NCBI GenBank assembly: GCA_015068165.1
Contig: SVKZ01000004.1
Location: forward strand, 1-45,656
Direction: 5' to 3'
DNA: 45,656 nt
DNA from: Oscillospiraceae bacterium
Lineage (GTDB): Bacteria; Bacillota; Clostridia; Oscillospirales; Oscillospiraceae
The position numbers and the translations under genes were made by a program. Under the pieces are notes generated by a model. That model searched no databases, was not told where the DNA came from, and saw nothing but the letters and a program-made list of their open reading frames with translations. Positions 26,528 through 33,834 of this stretch are shown piece by piece. Each line of letters begins with the position of its first letter. Position 1 is the stretch's first letter.

Positions 26528-26821
26528 TTAGTCGCCAAAGGTGTAAATGTCTTTGAAGCGATCCTGGAAAATGCGGTAAACCGCATCCAAGGTCTTTTCG
26601 TCATCCACGCTGACATAGTTTTCGTTTTCTTCATCCACCGGCTGGATCTCCAAAATGATGATCTCAGCGGCATCTTCCTCGGCGGGGGTCAGAACGATGT
26701 ATTCCTTGCCCTCGTACTCAATGCAGTCCAGATATTCAAAATTGCAGTCCTCGCCGTTTTCGTCGGTAAAGGTAACGATGGAAACTTCCTCTTCGCCTAA
26801 TTCCAGTTCATTGTTTTCCAT
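26528..26821 (-). CDS. DUF1292 family protein (YrzB-like)
   Basis: A 97-residue, very acidic protein (SIVTFTDENGEDCNFEYLD, EGKEYIVLTPAEED) matching the DUF1292 pattern. The family is common in Firmicutes and its function is unknown. Start at 26821 after AAAGGAGAATATCT. It is transcribed alone from a consensus promoter just upstream and ends at the ldh terminator. Confidence 0.8.
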   Translation of the reverse strand: MENNELELGEEEVSIVTFTDENGEDCNFEYLDCIEYEGKEYIVLTPAEEDAAEIIILEIQPVDEENENYVSVDDEKTLDAVYRIFQDRFKDIYTFGD

Positions 26822-26848
26822 AGATATTCTCCTTTCGTGATTTCCTTT

Positions 26849-26877
26849 ATTATAGGGAAAAAGAGAGAATGTGTCAA
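26849..26877 (-). promoter_or_regulatory. Consensus sigma-A promoter of the DUF1292 gene
   Basis: Minus strand: TTGACA (26877-26872), 17-base spacer, TATAAT (26854-26849). A perfect match to consensus. Confidence 0.92.
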
Positions 26878-26898
26878 TGGATAATTGCCCATTATCCC

Positions 26899-27675
26899 TT
26901 AGAAGTTGGCGGCTTTGCTGTTTTTGAGCTGGAGCTGGAGTTTGTCGGCAATCAGGGCGATGAACTCCGAGTTGGTGGGCTTGCCCTTTGTGTTGGAAAC
27001 TGTGTAGCCGAAAAATCTTTGCAAAGTATCCAGATCACCTCTGTCCCAAGCCACTTCAATGGCATGACGAATGGCTCTCTCCACACGACTGGGTGTGGTC
27101 TGGAATGTCTTTGCCACTTGGGGGTAGAGAACCTTGGTGATGGCATTGATTACATCCATATCGCCCACGGCGATAATGATGGCCTCCCGAAGGTACTGGT
27201 AGCCTTTAATGTGGGCGGGAACGCCGATTTCATGGATAATGGAGGTTACCAGGGCTTCAATACTCCCTTTTTCCGTTTGGGGTTGGGGAGTCTGCCCAGC
27301 AGGTGCGCCACGAAGCTCTTCCAGCCGTTCCACCAAAGCTGTCATATCGCAGGGCTTGAGCATCAGGTAGCGCACGCCAAGGTTAGCGGCGGCAGAGGCT
27401 ACGTAATCGGTGATAAAGCCGGATGTGGCGAGCACAAGGGGCTTATTCTCCATCCCGGAGATGGCTTTTAAGACGGTCAGCCCGTCCTGCTTGGGGAGCA
27501 TCAAATCCAACACTAAAATTTGGGGCTTGCGTTCCTTAATGAGAGCAATAGCGCGCTCGCCGTCGGTGGCTGTGCCTGCTACACGCCACATTCCGCCCCG
27601 GCTCAGGGTGGCAGAAAGGTTGGCGCAAAATTCTTCCGAGTTGTCTGCGATGAGTAAAGTTGTGAAATTATCCAT
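26899..27675 (-). CDS. spo0A: Sporulation master regulator Spo0A
   Basis: Phosphorylated Spo0A binds 0A boxes and starts sporulation. The ATG at 27675 follows GGGAGA and gives 258 residues. The receiver domain has D11, phospho-acceptor D57 (VLDLMLP), T84 and K107 (MLKP). The Spo0A_C domain has the DNA-recognition helix region [20 protein letters not shown] (194-213). The acidic pair usually written DD near the N-terminus is D11-N12 here. Upstream DNA contains near-0A-box sequences. Its presence argues for an endospore former; spoIVB, the usual clostridial neighbour, is not visible. Confidence 0.97.
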   Translation of the reverse strand: MDNFTTLLIADNSEEFCANLSATLSRGGMWRVAGTATDGERAIALIKERKPQILVLDLMLPKQDGLTVLKAISGMENKPLVLATSGFITDYVASAAANLGVRYLMLKPCDMTALVERLEELRGAPAGQTPQPQTEKGSIEALVTSIIHEIGVPAHIKGYQYLREAIIIAVGDMDVINAITKVLYPQVAKTFQTTPSRVERAIRHAIEVAWDRGDLDTLQRFFGYTVSNTKGKPTNSEFIALIADKLQLQLKNSKAANF

Positions 27676-27710
27676 AATCGTTCTCCCTGAAAAAATGTTT
27701 ATCCCCTTGT

Positions 27711-27788
27711 TGCGACAAATATAATTTAGCATATGGGGAGGCTTTTTGCAAGGAAGAAAGGGAAACTTTCGTACGACGATATACGACA
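27711..27788 (-). promoter_or_regulatory. Possible spo0A promoter with 0A-box-like sites
   Basis: Minus strand: TTGCAA (27751-27746), 17-base spacer, TAAATT (27728-27723) is a plausible promoter. Two sequences close to the 0A box TGTCGAA flank it: TGTCGTA (27788-27782) and TGTCGCA (27717-27711), each 6 of 7. Autoregulation by Spo0A~P is known in Bacillus; here it is inferred. Confidence 0.45.
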
Positions 27789-27837
27789 AAAAGCGGTAGA
27801 TGGATAGGTTTACAGAATATTTTGGCAAAAAACGACG

Positions 27838-27963
27838 ATGATCCTCCCCTTTTTTTGGGGGGACCGCGCAGCGGTGGGTGAGGTCATTACCTCATCCAAC
27901 ATAGCAACCTCATCCGGCATTTGCGCGTTCCTCGCAAATGCCACCTTCCCCAAAGGGGAAGGT
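27838..27963. repeat. Palindrome-rich intergenic element
   Basis: Between spo0A and pepF lies a run of perfect hairpins: 27845-27849/27859-27863, 27880-27884/27889-27893, 27917-27925/27933-27941 (GCATTTGCG/CGCAAATGC) and 27943-27951/27955-27963 (ACCTTCCCC/GGGGAAGGT). No gene is present. The style resembles non-autonomous palindromic repeats common in gut Clostridia. Confidence 0.6.
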
Positions 27964-27976
27964 AGTTTCAATATTA

Positions 27977-28005
27977 TTGACTGCAAAGGAAAAATAGTTT
28001 ACAAT
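27977..28005 (+). promoter_or_regulatory. Sigma-A promoter of pepF
   Basis: TTGACT (27977-27982), 17-base spacer, TACAAT (28000-28005), 32 bases before the pepF start. Confidence 0.85.
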
Positions 28006-28036
28006 AGGGGAAATACCATTTTTGGAGGTTTTTCTT

Positions 28037-29791
28037 ATGAACGGACAGTGGAATTTGGAAGTGCTGTACAAAGGCTTTGACGATCCCAATTATGGGAAGG
28101 ATTTTGAAAAGATGCAGAAGTTGCTGGGCGAATTTTGCGCCTTTGCCGCTGACATTGAAAACAGAGACCCTGCCCAGGCACTCCACGAAAGCATTGCGCG
28201 TCAGGAGGAGCTGGAAGAGACGATTATGAAGATGGGCACTTACGCCAATCTCCGCCAGTCTGCCAACACCAGAGATCCCGAGGCCGGCTCTCAGCTCGGT
28301 CGCATTATGGCGGCCTACAGCACTGTGGCTGCCCCTATGGCAAAGGTGAAAAAGTGGACAAGCGAGCTACCCAACCTGAAAGAGTTGGTGGAAAACGATC
28401 CTTTCCTGCAGCCGTACAGCTTTATGCTCCAGAATATCGCCCGAGACAGCAAGTATCTCCTTGCCGGTCGGGGGGAGGAGATTATGGCAAGAATGCACCT
28501 CTCCGGCGGCAATGCTTGGAGCGATTTGCAGTCTTATCTGACCTCTACTGTGCCGGTTTCCTACCGGGATACCACCATCAATCTGCCCTCTGTGCGGAAT
28601 TTGGCGTACGATCCCGATGCCCAGGTGCGTATGGATGCTTATGAAGCAGAGATTGCCTGCTACGAGCGGATTCGGGATGCGGTGGCCTTCGCCCTAAACT
28701 CCATTAAACTGGAGACCATCTCCGACTGCAAGCTCCGGGGCTATGCGTCTCCCTTGGAGCGCACCTTGGAAAACTCCTTAATGAAGAAAGAGACCTTAGA
28801 GGCTATGCTCTCTGCTATGGACGACTATCTGCCGAAATTCTGGCAGTACCTGAAGGCCAAAGCAAAGGCTTTGGGACATGAAAACGGTCTTCCCTGGTAT
28901 GACCTCTTTGCCCCTATGGGGAGTACCTCTACGAAATTTACCGCTGAGGAGGCTCGGGATTACCTTGTGAATCTGTACGCAGGGTTTGACAAGGAGCTTT
29001 CGGATATGGTTGCCGATGCCTTTGACAATGAATGGATCGACTTCTACCCCAGAGAGGGTAAGGTAGGTGGCGCGTTCTGCGCAGGCGTGGAGGCCATTGG
29101 ACAGAGCCGGATTCTGACTAACTTTGACGGTACATTCTCCGATGTGGTTACCTTGGCCCACGAACTGGGACACGCTTTCCACAATCAGTGCATTCGGGAA
29201 CATCGTCCCCTGAATAAGGACTACTCTATGCCTGTTGCGGAGACTGCTTCTACCTTTAATGAGTGCGTGGTGATGGCTTCCGCCATCCAAAAGGCCGCCG
29301 ATAAGGAGGAGAAGATCGCCCTGATCGAGAGCCAGCTCCAGGATGCCACCCAGATCATCTGCGATATTTACTCCCGTTACCGCTTTGAGGCAATGGTCTT
29401 TGCAAACCGGGAAAATAAGTTTATGGACGCCGATACCCTCTGCGGCTTTATGGAGGAGGCTCAGCGCCAGAGCTACGGCGATGGCTTAGATTCCGATTGT
29501 CAGCACCCCTATATGTGGGTCTGCAAGAGCCATTATTACGGCCCGACCTTCTATAATTTCCCCTATGCCTTTGGCGGTCTGTTTGCCCGGGGTCTGTATG
29601 CCCAGTATGAAAAAGAGGGCGCAAGCTTCATTCCCAAGTACAAAAAGCTCCTTTACACCACCCCCATTGCCACCGCGGAGGACACCGCAAAGGTGGCAGA
29701 TATCGACCTGACAGACAAGGCCTTCTGGGCGTCTGCCCTGCAGACCATCGCTGACCAGATCGACCTGTTCTGCCAGCTTGTGGAGGCATAA
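28037..29791 (+). CDS. pepF: Oligoendopeptidase F (M3B family)
   Basis: A cytosolic zinc metallopeptidase hydrolysing oligopeptides. The ATG at 28037 follows GGAGG; an in-frame TTG at 28022 would lie inside that SD region. The 584-residue product has HELGH at residues 375-379 and the third metal ligand E402 (VAETASTFNE), plus the YNFPYAFGGLFARGL block near the C-terminus characteristic of PepF. The M18 peptidase gene begins one base after its stop, so the two form an operon. Confidence 0.96.
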   Translation: MNGQWNLEVLYKGFDDPNYGKDFEKMQKLLGEFCAFAADIENRDPAQALHESIARQEELEETIMKMGTYANLRQSANTRDPEAGSQLGRIMAAYSTVAAPMAKVKKWTSELPNLKELVENDPFLQPYSFMLQNIARDSKYLLAGRGEEIMARMHLSGGNAWSDLQSYLTSTVPVSYRDTTINLPSVRNLAYDPDAQVRMDAYEAEIACYERIRDAVAFALNSIKLETISDCKLRGYASPLERTLENSLMKKETLEAMLSAMDDYLPKFWQYLKAKAKALGHENGLPWYDLFAPMGSTSTKFTAEEARDYLVNLYAGFDKELSDMVADAFDNEWIDFYPREGKVGGAFCAGVEAIGQSRILTNFDGTFSDVVTLAHELGHAFHNQCIREHRPLNKDYSMPVAETASTFNECVVMASAIQKAADKEEKIALIESQLQDATQIICDIYSRYRFEAMVFANRENKFMDADTLCGFMEEAQRQSYGDGLDSDCQHPYMWVCKSHYYGPTFYNFPYAFGGLFARGLYAQYEKEGASFIPKYKKLLYTTPIATAEDTAKVADIDLTDKAFWASALQTIADQIDLFCQLVEA

Positions 29792-29792
29792 T

Positions 29793-31061
29793 ATGGAAAA
29801 GCTTTGTCAGTTTTTGGACTATGCCCACAGTGCGTATCACGCTGTGGATTACCTGAAAAAAGAATTGGTATTTGCCGGGTATCAGCCCCTTTCCGAAGGG
29901 GCAGACTGGAAGCTTACCCCCGGGGGTAAGTACTACCTTACCCGGGGTGGAAGCGCCATACTGGCCTTTCGTGTGCCGGTGGCAACGCCCTGCGGCTTTA
30001 TGATGTCCGCTGCCCATTCCGACCGTCCCACCTTTAAGCTCAAGGAAAACGGCGAGCTGGAGGGGAAGTACACCCGGCTTTCCGTGGAGCGCTACGGCGG
30101 TATGCTGATTGCTCCCTGGCTGGATCGGACACTGTCTTTGGCCGGTCGGGTGCTGGTAGAGACGGAACGGGGCATTGAAAGTAAGCTTCTGGATATTGAC
30201 CGGGATTTGCTGCTGATTCCCAATGTTGCCATCCATATGAACCGGGCGGCAAATGACGGCTATAAGTGGAATCCGGCTGTGGACGTTCTGCCGCTCATCG
30301 GTGGCAAGGATGCCAAGGGGAAGCTGACTACTCTGCTGGAAAAAACTGCCGGGGGCAAGCTTTTGGGTCAGGATTTGTTCCTCTATGTCCGGGAAAATGC
30401 CAAAATTTGGGGCATTGACCGGGAATATATCTCTGCGCAAGGCATTGACGATCTTGCCTGTGCCTGGGCCTGCACCGAGGGTTTCCTGGGGGCAGGTGAG
30501 AGTGGCAGTGTGCCGGTGCTGTGTATTTTCGACAGTGAAGAGGTAGGCTCCGGCTCTGTACAGGGTGCGGCATCCGATTTTTTGGAGGCGACCCTCCAGC
30601 GCATTTGCGCATCTATGGGCTGGAATCTGAAAAAGTTGCTCTCCCAGTCCTTTATGGTGTCTGCTGACAACGGCCACGCACTCCATCCCAACCATCCCGA
30701 GCTGGCTGATCCCCCCAATGCCCCCCTCATTGGCGGCGGTGTGGTGCTGAAATTCAATGCGGCGCAAAAATACACCACGGACGGTGTTTCCGGTGCGATG
30801 ATCCGGGCGATTGCCAAGAAGGCGGATGTGCCGGTGCAGACCTACTACAATCGGGCGGATCTGCCCGGTGGGTCGACTTTGGGCTATATTTCCCTTTCTC
30901 ACGTTTCTGTGCTGTCGGCGGATATTGGCCTTGCCCAGCTGAGCATGCATTCCTGCTATGAGACGGCGGGGGTCAGCGATGCGGAAAATTTGGTCAAACT
31001 GATGACGGCCTATTATGGGAGCAGTTTATCTGTCCCCGCAGACGGAATTTATCAGGTTTAA
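29793..31061 (+). CDS. M18 family aminopeptidase
   Basis: A dodecameric-type zinc aminopeptidase of the ApeB/aspartyl aminopeptidase family. The 422-residue product (start 29793, SD GGAGG in the end of pepF) has the metal-site residues H75 and D77 (AAHSDRP), the central GIDDLA (about 218-223) and DSEEVGSGS (about 247-255, E249 and E250), and the C-terminal SMHSCYETAG with the last histidine. The gene forms a two-gene peptide-use operon with pepF. Substrate preference (Asp, Leu or other) cannot be told. Confidence 0.93.
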   Translation: MEKLCQFLDYAHSAYHAVDYLKKELVFAGYQPLSEGADWKLTPGGKYYLTRGGSAILAFRVPVATPCGFMMSAAHSDRPTFKLKENGELEGKYTRLSVERYGGMLIAPWLDRTLSLAGRVLVETERGIESKLLDIDRDLLLIPNVAIHMNRAANDGYKWNPAVDVLPLIGGKDAKGKLTTLLEKTAGGKLLGQDLFLYVRENAKIWGIDREYISAQGIDDLACAWACTEGFLGAGESGSVPVLCIFDSEEVGSGSVQGAASDFLEATLQRICASMGWNLKKLLSQSFMVSADNGHALHPNHPELADPPNAPLIGGGVVLKFNAAQKYTTDGVSGAMIRAIAKKADVPVQTYYNRADLPGGSTLGYISLSHVSVLSADIGLAQLSMHSCYETAGVSDAENLVKLMTAYYGSSLSVPADGIYQV

Positions 31062-31077
31062 GTCTATAATAATAAGA

Positions 31078-31105
31078 AAGAAGCCACCCGATTGGGTGGC
31101 TTCTT
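31078..31105. terminator. Bidirectional terminator between the M18 gene and metF
   Basis: A perfect 12-bp stem AAGAAGCCACCC (31078-31089) with GGGTGGCTTCTT (31094-31105), loop GATT, between convergent genes. Confidence 0.85.
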
Positions 31106-31111
31106 ATGTTA

Positions 31112-32035
31112 TTACACGGTAATACCGGCCAAGTCCAAAATGGTAGGAACATTCTTTTCTGCACCGATGGCCATAACGTGGACACCGTCGCACAGCTTCT
31201 CGTCCTTGATCTTGGCGATCATTTCCGCGGCCATTTCCATACCCAGCTTTGCGGGCAGACCCTTGATACCCTTTTCCTTGCCCTCTGCGGCAGCGGCGGC
31301 CAGGCGGTCAATCATATCCTGAGGAACGGCAATGCCGGGAACGTTCTCGTTCATATACTTTGCACCGCCAGCGCCCTTGAGGGGGATGATACCGGCCATA
31401 ATGTGGGTCTTGATACCGGCCTTGTCCACCATTTCCAGGAAACGCTTCAGCACATCCAGGTCAAAAATACCCTGGGTCTGAATGTACATCGCGCCTGCGT
31501 CCACCTTCTGGCGGAGCTTGTTGATCTGCAGGAACATAGGCTCATACAAGGGAGTAACTGCCGCGCCCTTGTAGAACTTGGGAGCGCCGCCGGCGATCTC
31601 GTTGCCGCCGCAGTCGCAGTTTGTCTCTTCCATACGGGAGAGCATCTTCAAAATACCAACAGAGTCCAGATCGTAAACGGGCTTGGTATCTTTGCAGTCG
31701 CCAACCACAGGGTGGTCGCCGGTGAGAGCCAGCATCGTATCAATACCGAAGCCGGCGGCAGCCAGTGCATCGCCCATCAGCGCCATACGGTTGCGGTCCC
31801 GGCCGGTCATCTGCAAAATAGGCTCTAAGCCGGCTTGCTTGAGCTTAATGCAAAGACCAAGGCCTGTTGCCTTTAGGCAAGCGGACTGCATATCGGTAAC
31901 GTTTACGGCGTGAACTTTGCCGCGGAGAACCTCAGCGGCCTCCATCTGCTCGGTAAAGTCATAGCCCTTAGGGGGCGCCATCTCGGCGGTAACGCCAAAC
32001 TTGCCGGATTCCAGTACTTCCTTTAATACGCTCAT
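31112..32035 (-). CDS. metF: Methylenetetrahydrofolate reductase
   Basis: Reduces 5,10-methylene-THF to 5-methyl-THF using FAD in a TIM barrel. The 307-residue product has the family landmarks: an N-terminal catalytic Glu context (GVTAEMAPPKG), the folate-binding NVTDMQS, LALTGDHP and the AMYIQTQGIFD block, then HIMAGIIPL. The start overlaps the metV stop by one base, so the two are coupled. It is the short acetogen type that works with MetV; methyl-THF could feed methionine synthesis or a Wood-Ljungdahl methyl branch. No CODH genes are in the window. Confidence 0.93.
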   Translation of the reverse strand: MSVLKEVLESGKFGVTAEMAPPKGYDFTEQMEAAEVLRGKVHAVNVTDMQSACLKATGLGLCIKLKQAGLEPILQMTGRDRNRMALMGDALAAAGFGIDTMLALTGDHPVVGDCKDTKPVYDLDSVGILKMLSRMEETNCDCGGNEIAGGAPKFYKGAAVTPLYEPMFLQINKLRQKVDAGAMYIQTQGIFDLDVLKRFLEMVDKAGIKTHIMAGIIPLKGAGGAKYMNENVPGIAVPQDMIDRLAAAAAEGKEKGIKGLPAKLGMEMAAEMIAKIKDEKLCDGVHVMAIGAEKNVPTILDLAGITV

Positions 32036-32685
32036 TATTTCTTCCCCCTCAGGCTGATAGTTCTGGGATAGGCTACCTGCGCATAGCCTTTGTCGTCCCG
32101 GGTCTGCATCAGCTTATCCAGCTGGTTTGTGGCCTGCAGACGCTCATAAATCTTAATCCAAGCACAATCGTTTTCGGGATTAACCTCGCACTTGCCGTTC
32201 TTTTGACCGCCGCAAGGGCCGTTTACAAGGCTCTTGGCGCACTGGGTGATGGGGCAGATAGCACCGGTCTGGCCAAGGACACACTGACCGCAGAAACGGC
32301 AGGCTTCTTCCCAAACACCGAAACGGACAGCTTCGCCTAAGTACATAGTGTCGTTAGAGGGATAGACAGGGGCAGTACCGGCATTTTTTGCCACGCACTG
32401 TACACCGTCGCCACAGCTCATGCAGATGACGCAGTCAGGGTTTGCGGCATTGATGGCTTTCATCTTGGCTTTAACGCCCAAATTCATACAGCAGTAGTCG
32501 CAGACGGTAGTGGCAACGACCTTTTTACCGGCCTGCTCCAAAACAGCGGTCAGCTCTGCGATTTGGGGTTCACCGCCGGTTTGGCAGGCAGTGGCACAAC
32601 TGCCGCAACCCACGATGGCAACGGTCTTGGCATTGCCTACCATAGCCATAACTTCTTCTATGGGTTTCTTTTGCGTAATAATCAT
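32035..32685 (-). CDS. metV: Methylenetetrahydrofolate reductase C-terminal domain protein (MetV, Fe-S/zinc)
   Basis: The 216-residue Cys-rich partner of MetF. It has many cysteines: CGSCATAC (C27, C30, C34), VCDYCCMN (C62, C65, C66), CMSCGDGVQC and CRFCGQCVLGQTGAICPIT with CPITQC further on, consistent with the MTHFR_C zinc/iron-sulfur pattern that in acetogens links MetF to an electron carrier. Start at 32685 after AAGGAGCG. First gene of the metV-metF operon, with its own promoter. Confidence 0.88.
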   Translation of the reverse strand: MIITQKKPIEEVMAMVGNAKTVAIVGCGSCATACQTGGEPQIAELTAVLEQAGKKVVATTVCDYCCMNLGVKAKMKAINAANPDCVICMSCGDGVQCVAKNAGTAPVYPSNDTMYLGEAVRFGVWEEACRFCGQCVLGQTGAICPITQCAKSLVNGPCGGQKNGKCEVNPENDCAWIKIYERLQATNQLDKLMQTRDDKGYAQVAYPRTISLRGKK

Positions 32686-32745
32686 TTACAGACGCTCCTT
32701 TTCACAATGTTAAAAAATGCTAAATTGATAGCGCTTTACCTGATT

Positions 32746-32774
32746 ATTATAGCGGAATGACTGGGAAAATGCAA
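32746..32774 (-). promoter_or_regulatory. Sigma-A promoter of metVF
   Basis: Minus strand: TTGCAT (32774-32769), 17-base spacer, TATAAT (32751-32746), about 60 bases before the metV start. Confidence 0.85.
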
Positions 32775-32834
32775 CTGTATTTCTGCTTAATTATGGCGAA
32801 ATCTGCGGATTTTGTAAATAAAGTAAATTAGCGA

Positions 32835-32864
32835 TTGACAAAATGTGAGATAAGATGTTATATT
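32835..32864 (+). promoter_or_regulatory. Sigma-A promoter of the DeoR-family gene
   Basis: TTGACA (32835-32840), 18-base spacer, TATATT (32859-32864). It overlaps the TGTTAT operator half-sites described next. Confidence 0.78.
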
Positions 32865-32893
32865 CTATGTTATAAAAGTGATAAATAACATAG
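32856..32893. promoter_or_regulatory. TGTTAT/ATAACA operator at the deoR-type promoter
   Basis: A 9-bp perfect inverted repeat CTATGTTAT (32865-32873) and ATAACATAG (32885-32893), 11 bases apart, just after the -10; an extra TGTTAT stands at 32856. The same half-sites occur at 33783 and 33801 in the E2 promoter. Confidence 0.65.
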
Positions 32894-32902
32894 GAGACAG
32901 CG

Positions 32903-33652
32903 ATGCTTAACATTCGACAGGAACGAATCAAAGAATATGTGGAAAAGAATAATGTCGCTACCATCCGGGAGCTTCAGGCGCTGTTGCCGGATGTGTCGTT
33001 GATGACGCTCCACCGGGATCTGGATGCCCTGCAAAGCAGGGGAGTTCTGGTGAAATTCCGGGGAGGCGCAAAGTCTGTGCGCCATACAGGAGATCCGGAG
33101 TTCAATGTGCGTATGCGGGAGAATAACACCGGCAAGCGGACCATTGCCGATAAGGCGATGGCGCTACTCCAGCCCCATACCTCTGTATTTCTGGATGCCA
33201 GTACCACCAATTTGATGCTCGCCCGGAATCTGCCGGATATCAATTTGAATATTATCACCACAGGCCCCAGCATTGCCATTGAGCTTTGCCGGCTCCATAA
33301 TCCTGTGGTTACCTTGTGCTGTGGCCTGATCAACCGGAAGAATTTGGCGGTTTCCGGCCAAAACACCTTGGAAATGTTGGAAAAAATGAACATTGATATG
33401 GCATTTATCGGGGTGTCCGGCTGTAGTGTGGATGCGGGCTTTACCTGCGGTACAGAGGCGGATATGCTGGTAAAACGGCTGGCCATCCGAAAGGCCCATA
33501 CCAGTGTGTTGATGTGCGGCAGCGATAAGTTTAACAGTCTGATGCCCTACACATTCGCCCGGCTGGGGGATGTGGATTATGTGGTTACGGAAAGCGATAT
33601 TCCCGGGGCTTTCCTGGAAGCCGCGCAAAAAGCCAATGTGAAAATACTGTAA
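32903..33652 (+). CDS. DeoR/GlpR-family transcriptional regulator
   Basis: A 249-residue repressor-type protein. The N-terminal DeoR HTH (about residues 5-57, with ATIRELQALLPDVSLMTLHR and LDALQSRGVLVKFRGGA) is followed by a DeoR-C sugar-phosphate-sensing domain (VFLDASTTNLMLARNL, LNIITTGPSIAIEL, AFIGVSGCSVDAGFTCG). It lies between metVF (divergent) and the dehydrogenase operon (same strand). Shared half-sites at its own promoter and that of the E2 gene suggest it controls both. The effector is unknown. Confidence 0.93.
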   Translation: MLNIRQERIKEYVEKNNVATIRELQALLPDVSLMTLHRDLDALQSRGVLVKFRGGAKSVRHTGDPEFNVRMRENNTGKRTIADKAMALLQPHTSVFLDASTTNLMLARNLPDINLNIITTGPSIAIELCRLHNPVVTLCCGLINRKNLAVSGQNTLEMLEKMNIDMAFIGVSGCSVDAGFTCGTEADMLVKRLAIRKAHTSVLMCGSDKFNSLMPYTFARLGDVDYVVTESDIPGAFLEAAQKANVKIL

Positions 33653-33678
33653 AAAAGCTGCCCGAGGGCAGCTTTTTT
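33651..33678 (+). terminator. Intrinsic terminator of the DeoR-family gene
   Basis: AAAAAAGCTGCC (33651-33662) pairs with GGCAGCTTTTTT (33667-33678), loop CGAG; the stem begins within the stop codon. Confidence 0.92.
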
Positions 33679-33762
33679 AGTTGATGATCAGGAAAAATGG
33701 AAAAAGGAGAGAGGGGGCGAAAGAAAAAATCATCCAAATGCAAACTTTTTGAGAAATATCAG

Positions 33763-33791
33763 TTGACGGGGTTGTTAGGTTGTGTTATAAT
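33763..33791 (+). promoter_or_regulatory. Sigma-A promoter of the 2-oxoacid dehydrogenase operon
   Basis: TTGACG (33763-33768), 17-base spacer, TATAAT (33786-33791). The operator described next covers its -10. Confidence 0.9.
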
Positions 33792-33809
33792 TAACAAGCT
33801 ATAACAAAA
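33780..33809. promoter_or_regulatory. TGTTAT/ATAACA operator over the E2 promoter
   Basis: TTGTGTTATA (33780-33789) and TATAACAAAA (33800-33809) are inverted copies (9 of 10) with a 10-base centre. The core TGTTAT...ATAACA (12-base spacing) matches the site at the DeoR-family gene (11-base spacing). Confidence 0.65.
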
Positions 33810-33834
33810 ACTATGTCCATAAGGAGGAACTATT

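Noticed and set aside
26879..26897. 7-bp hairpin after spo0A as a terminator
   Set aside because: No T-tract on the minus strand; it overlaps the edge of the next promoter.
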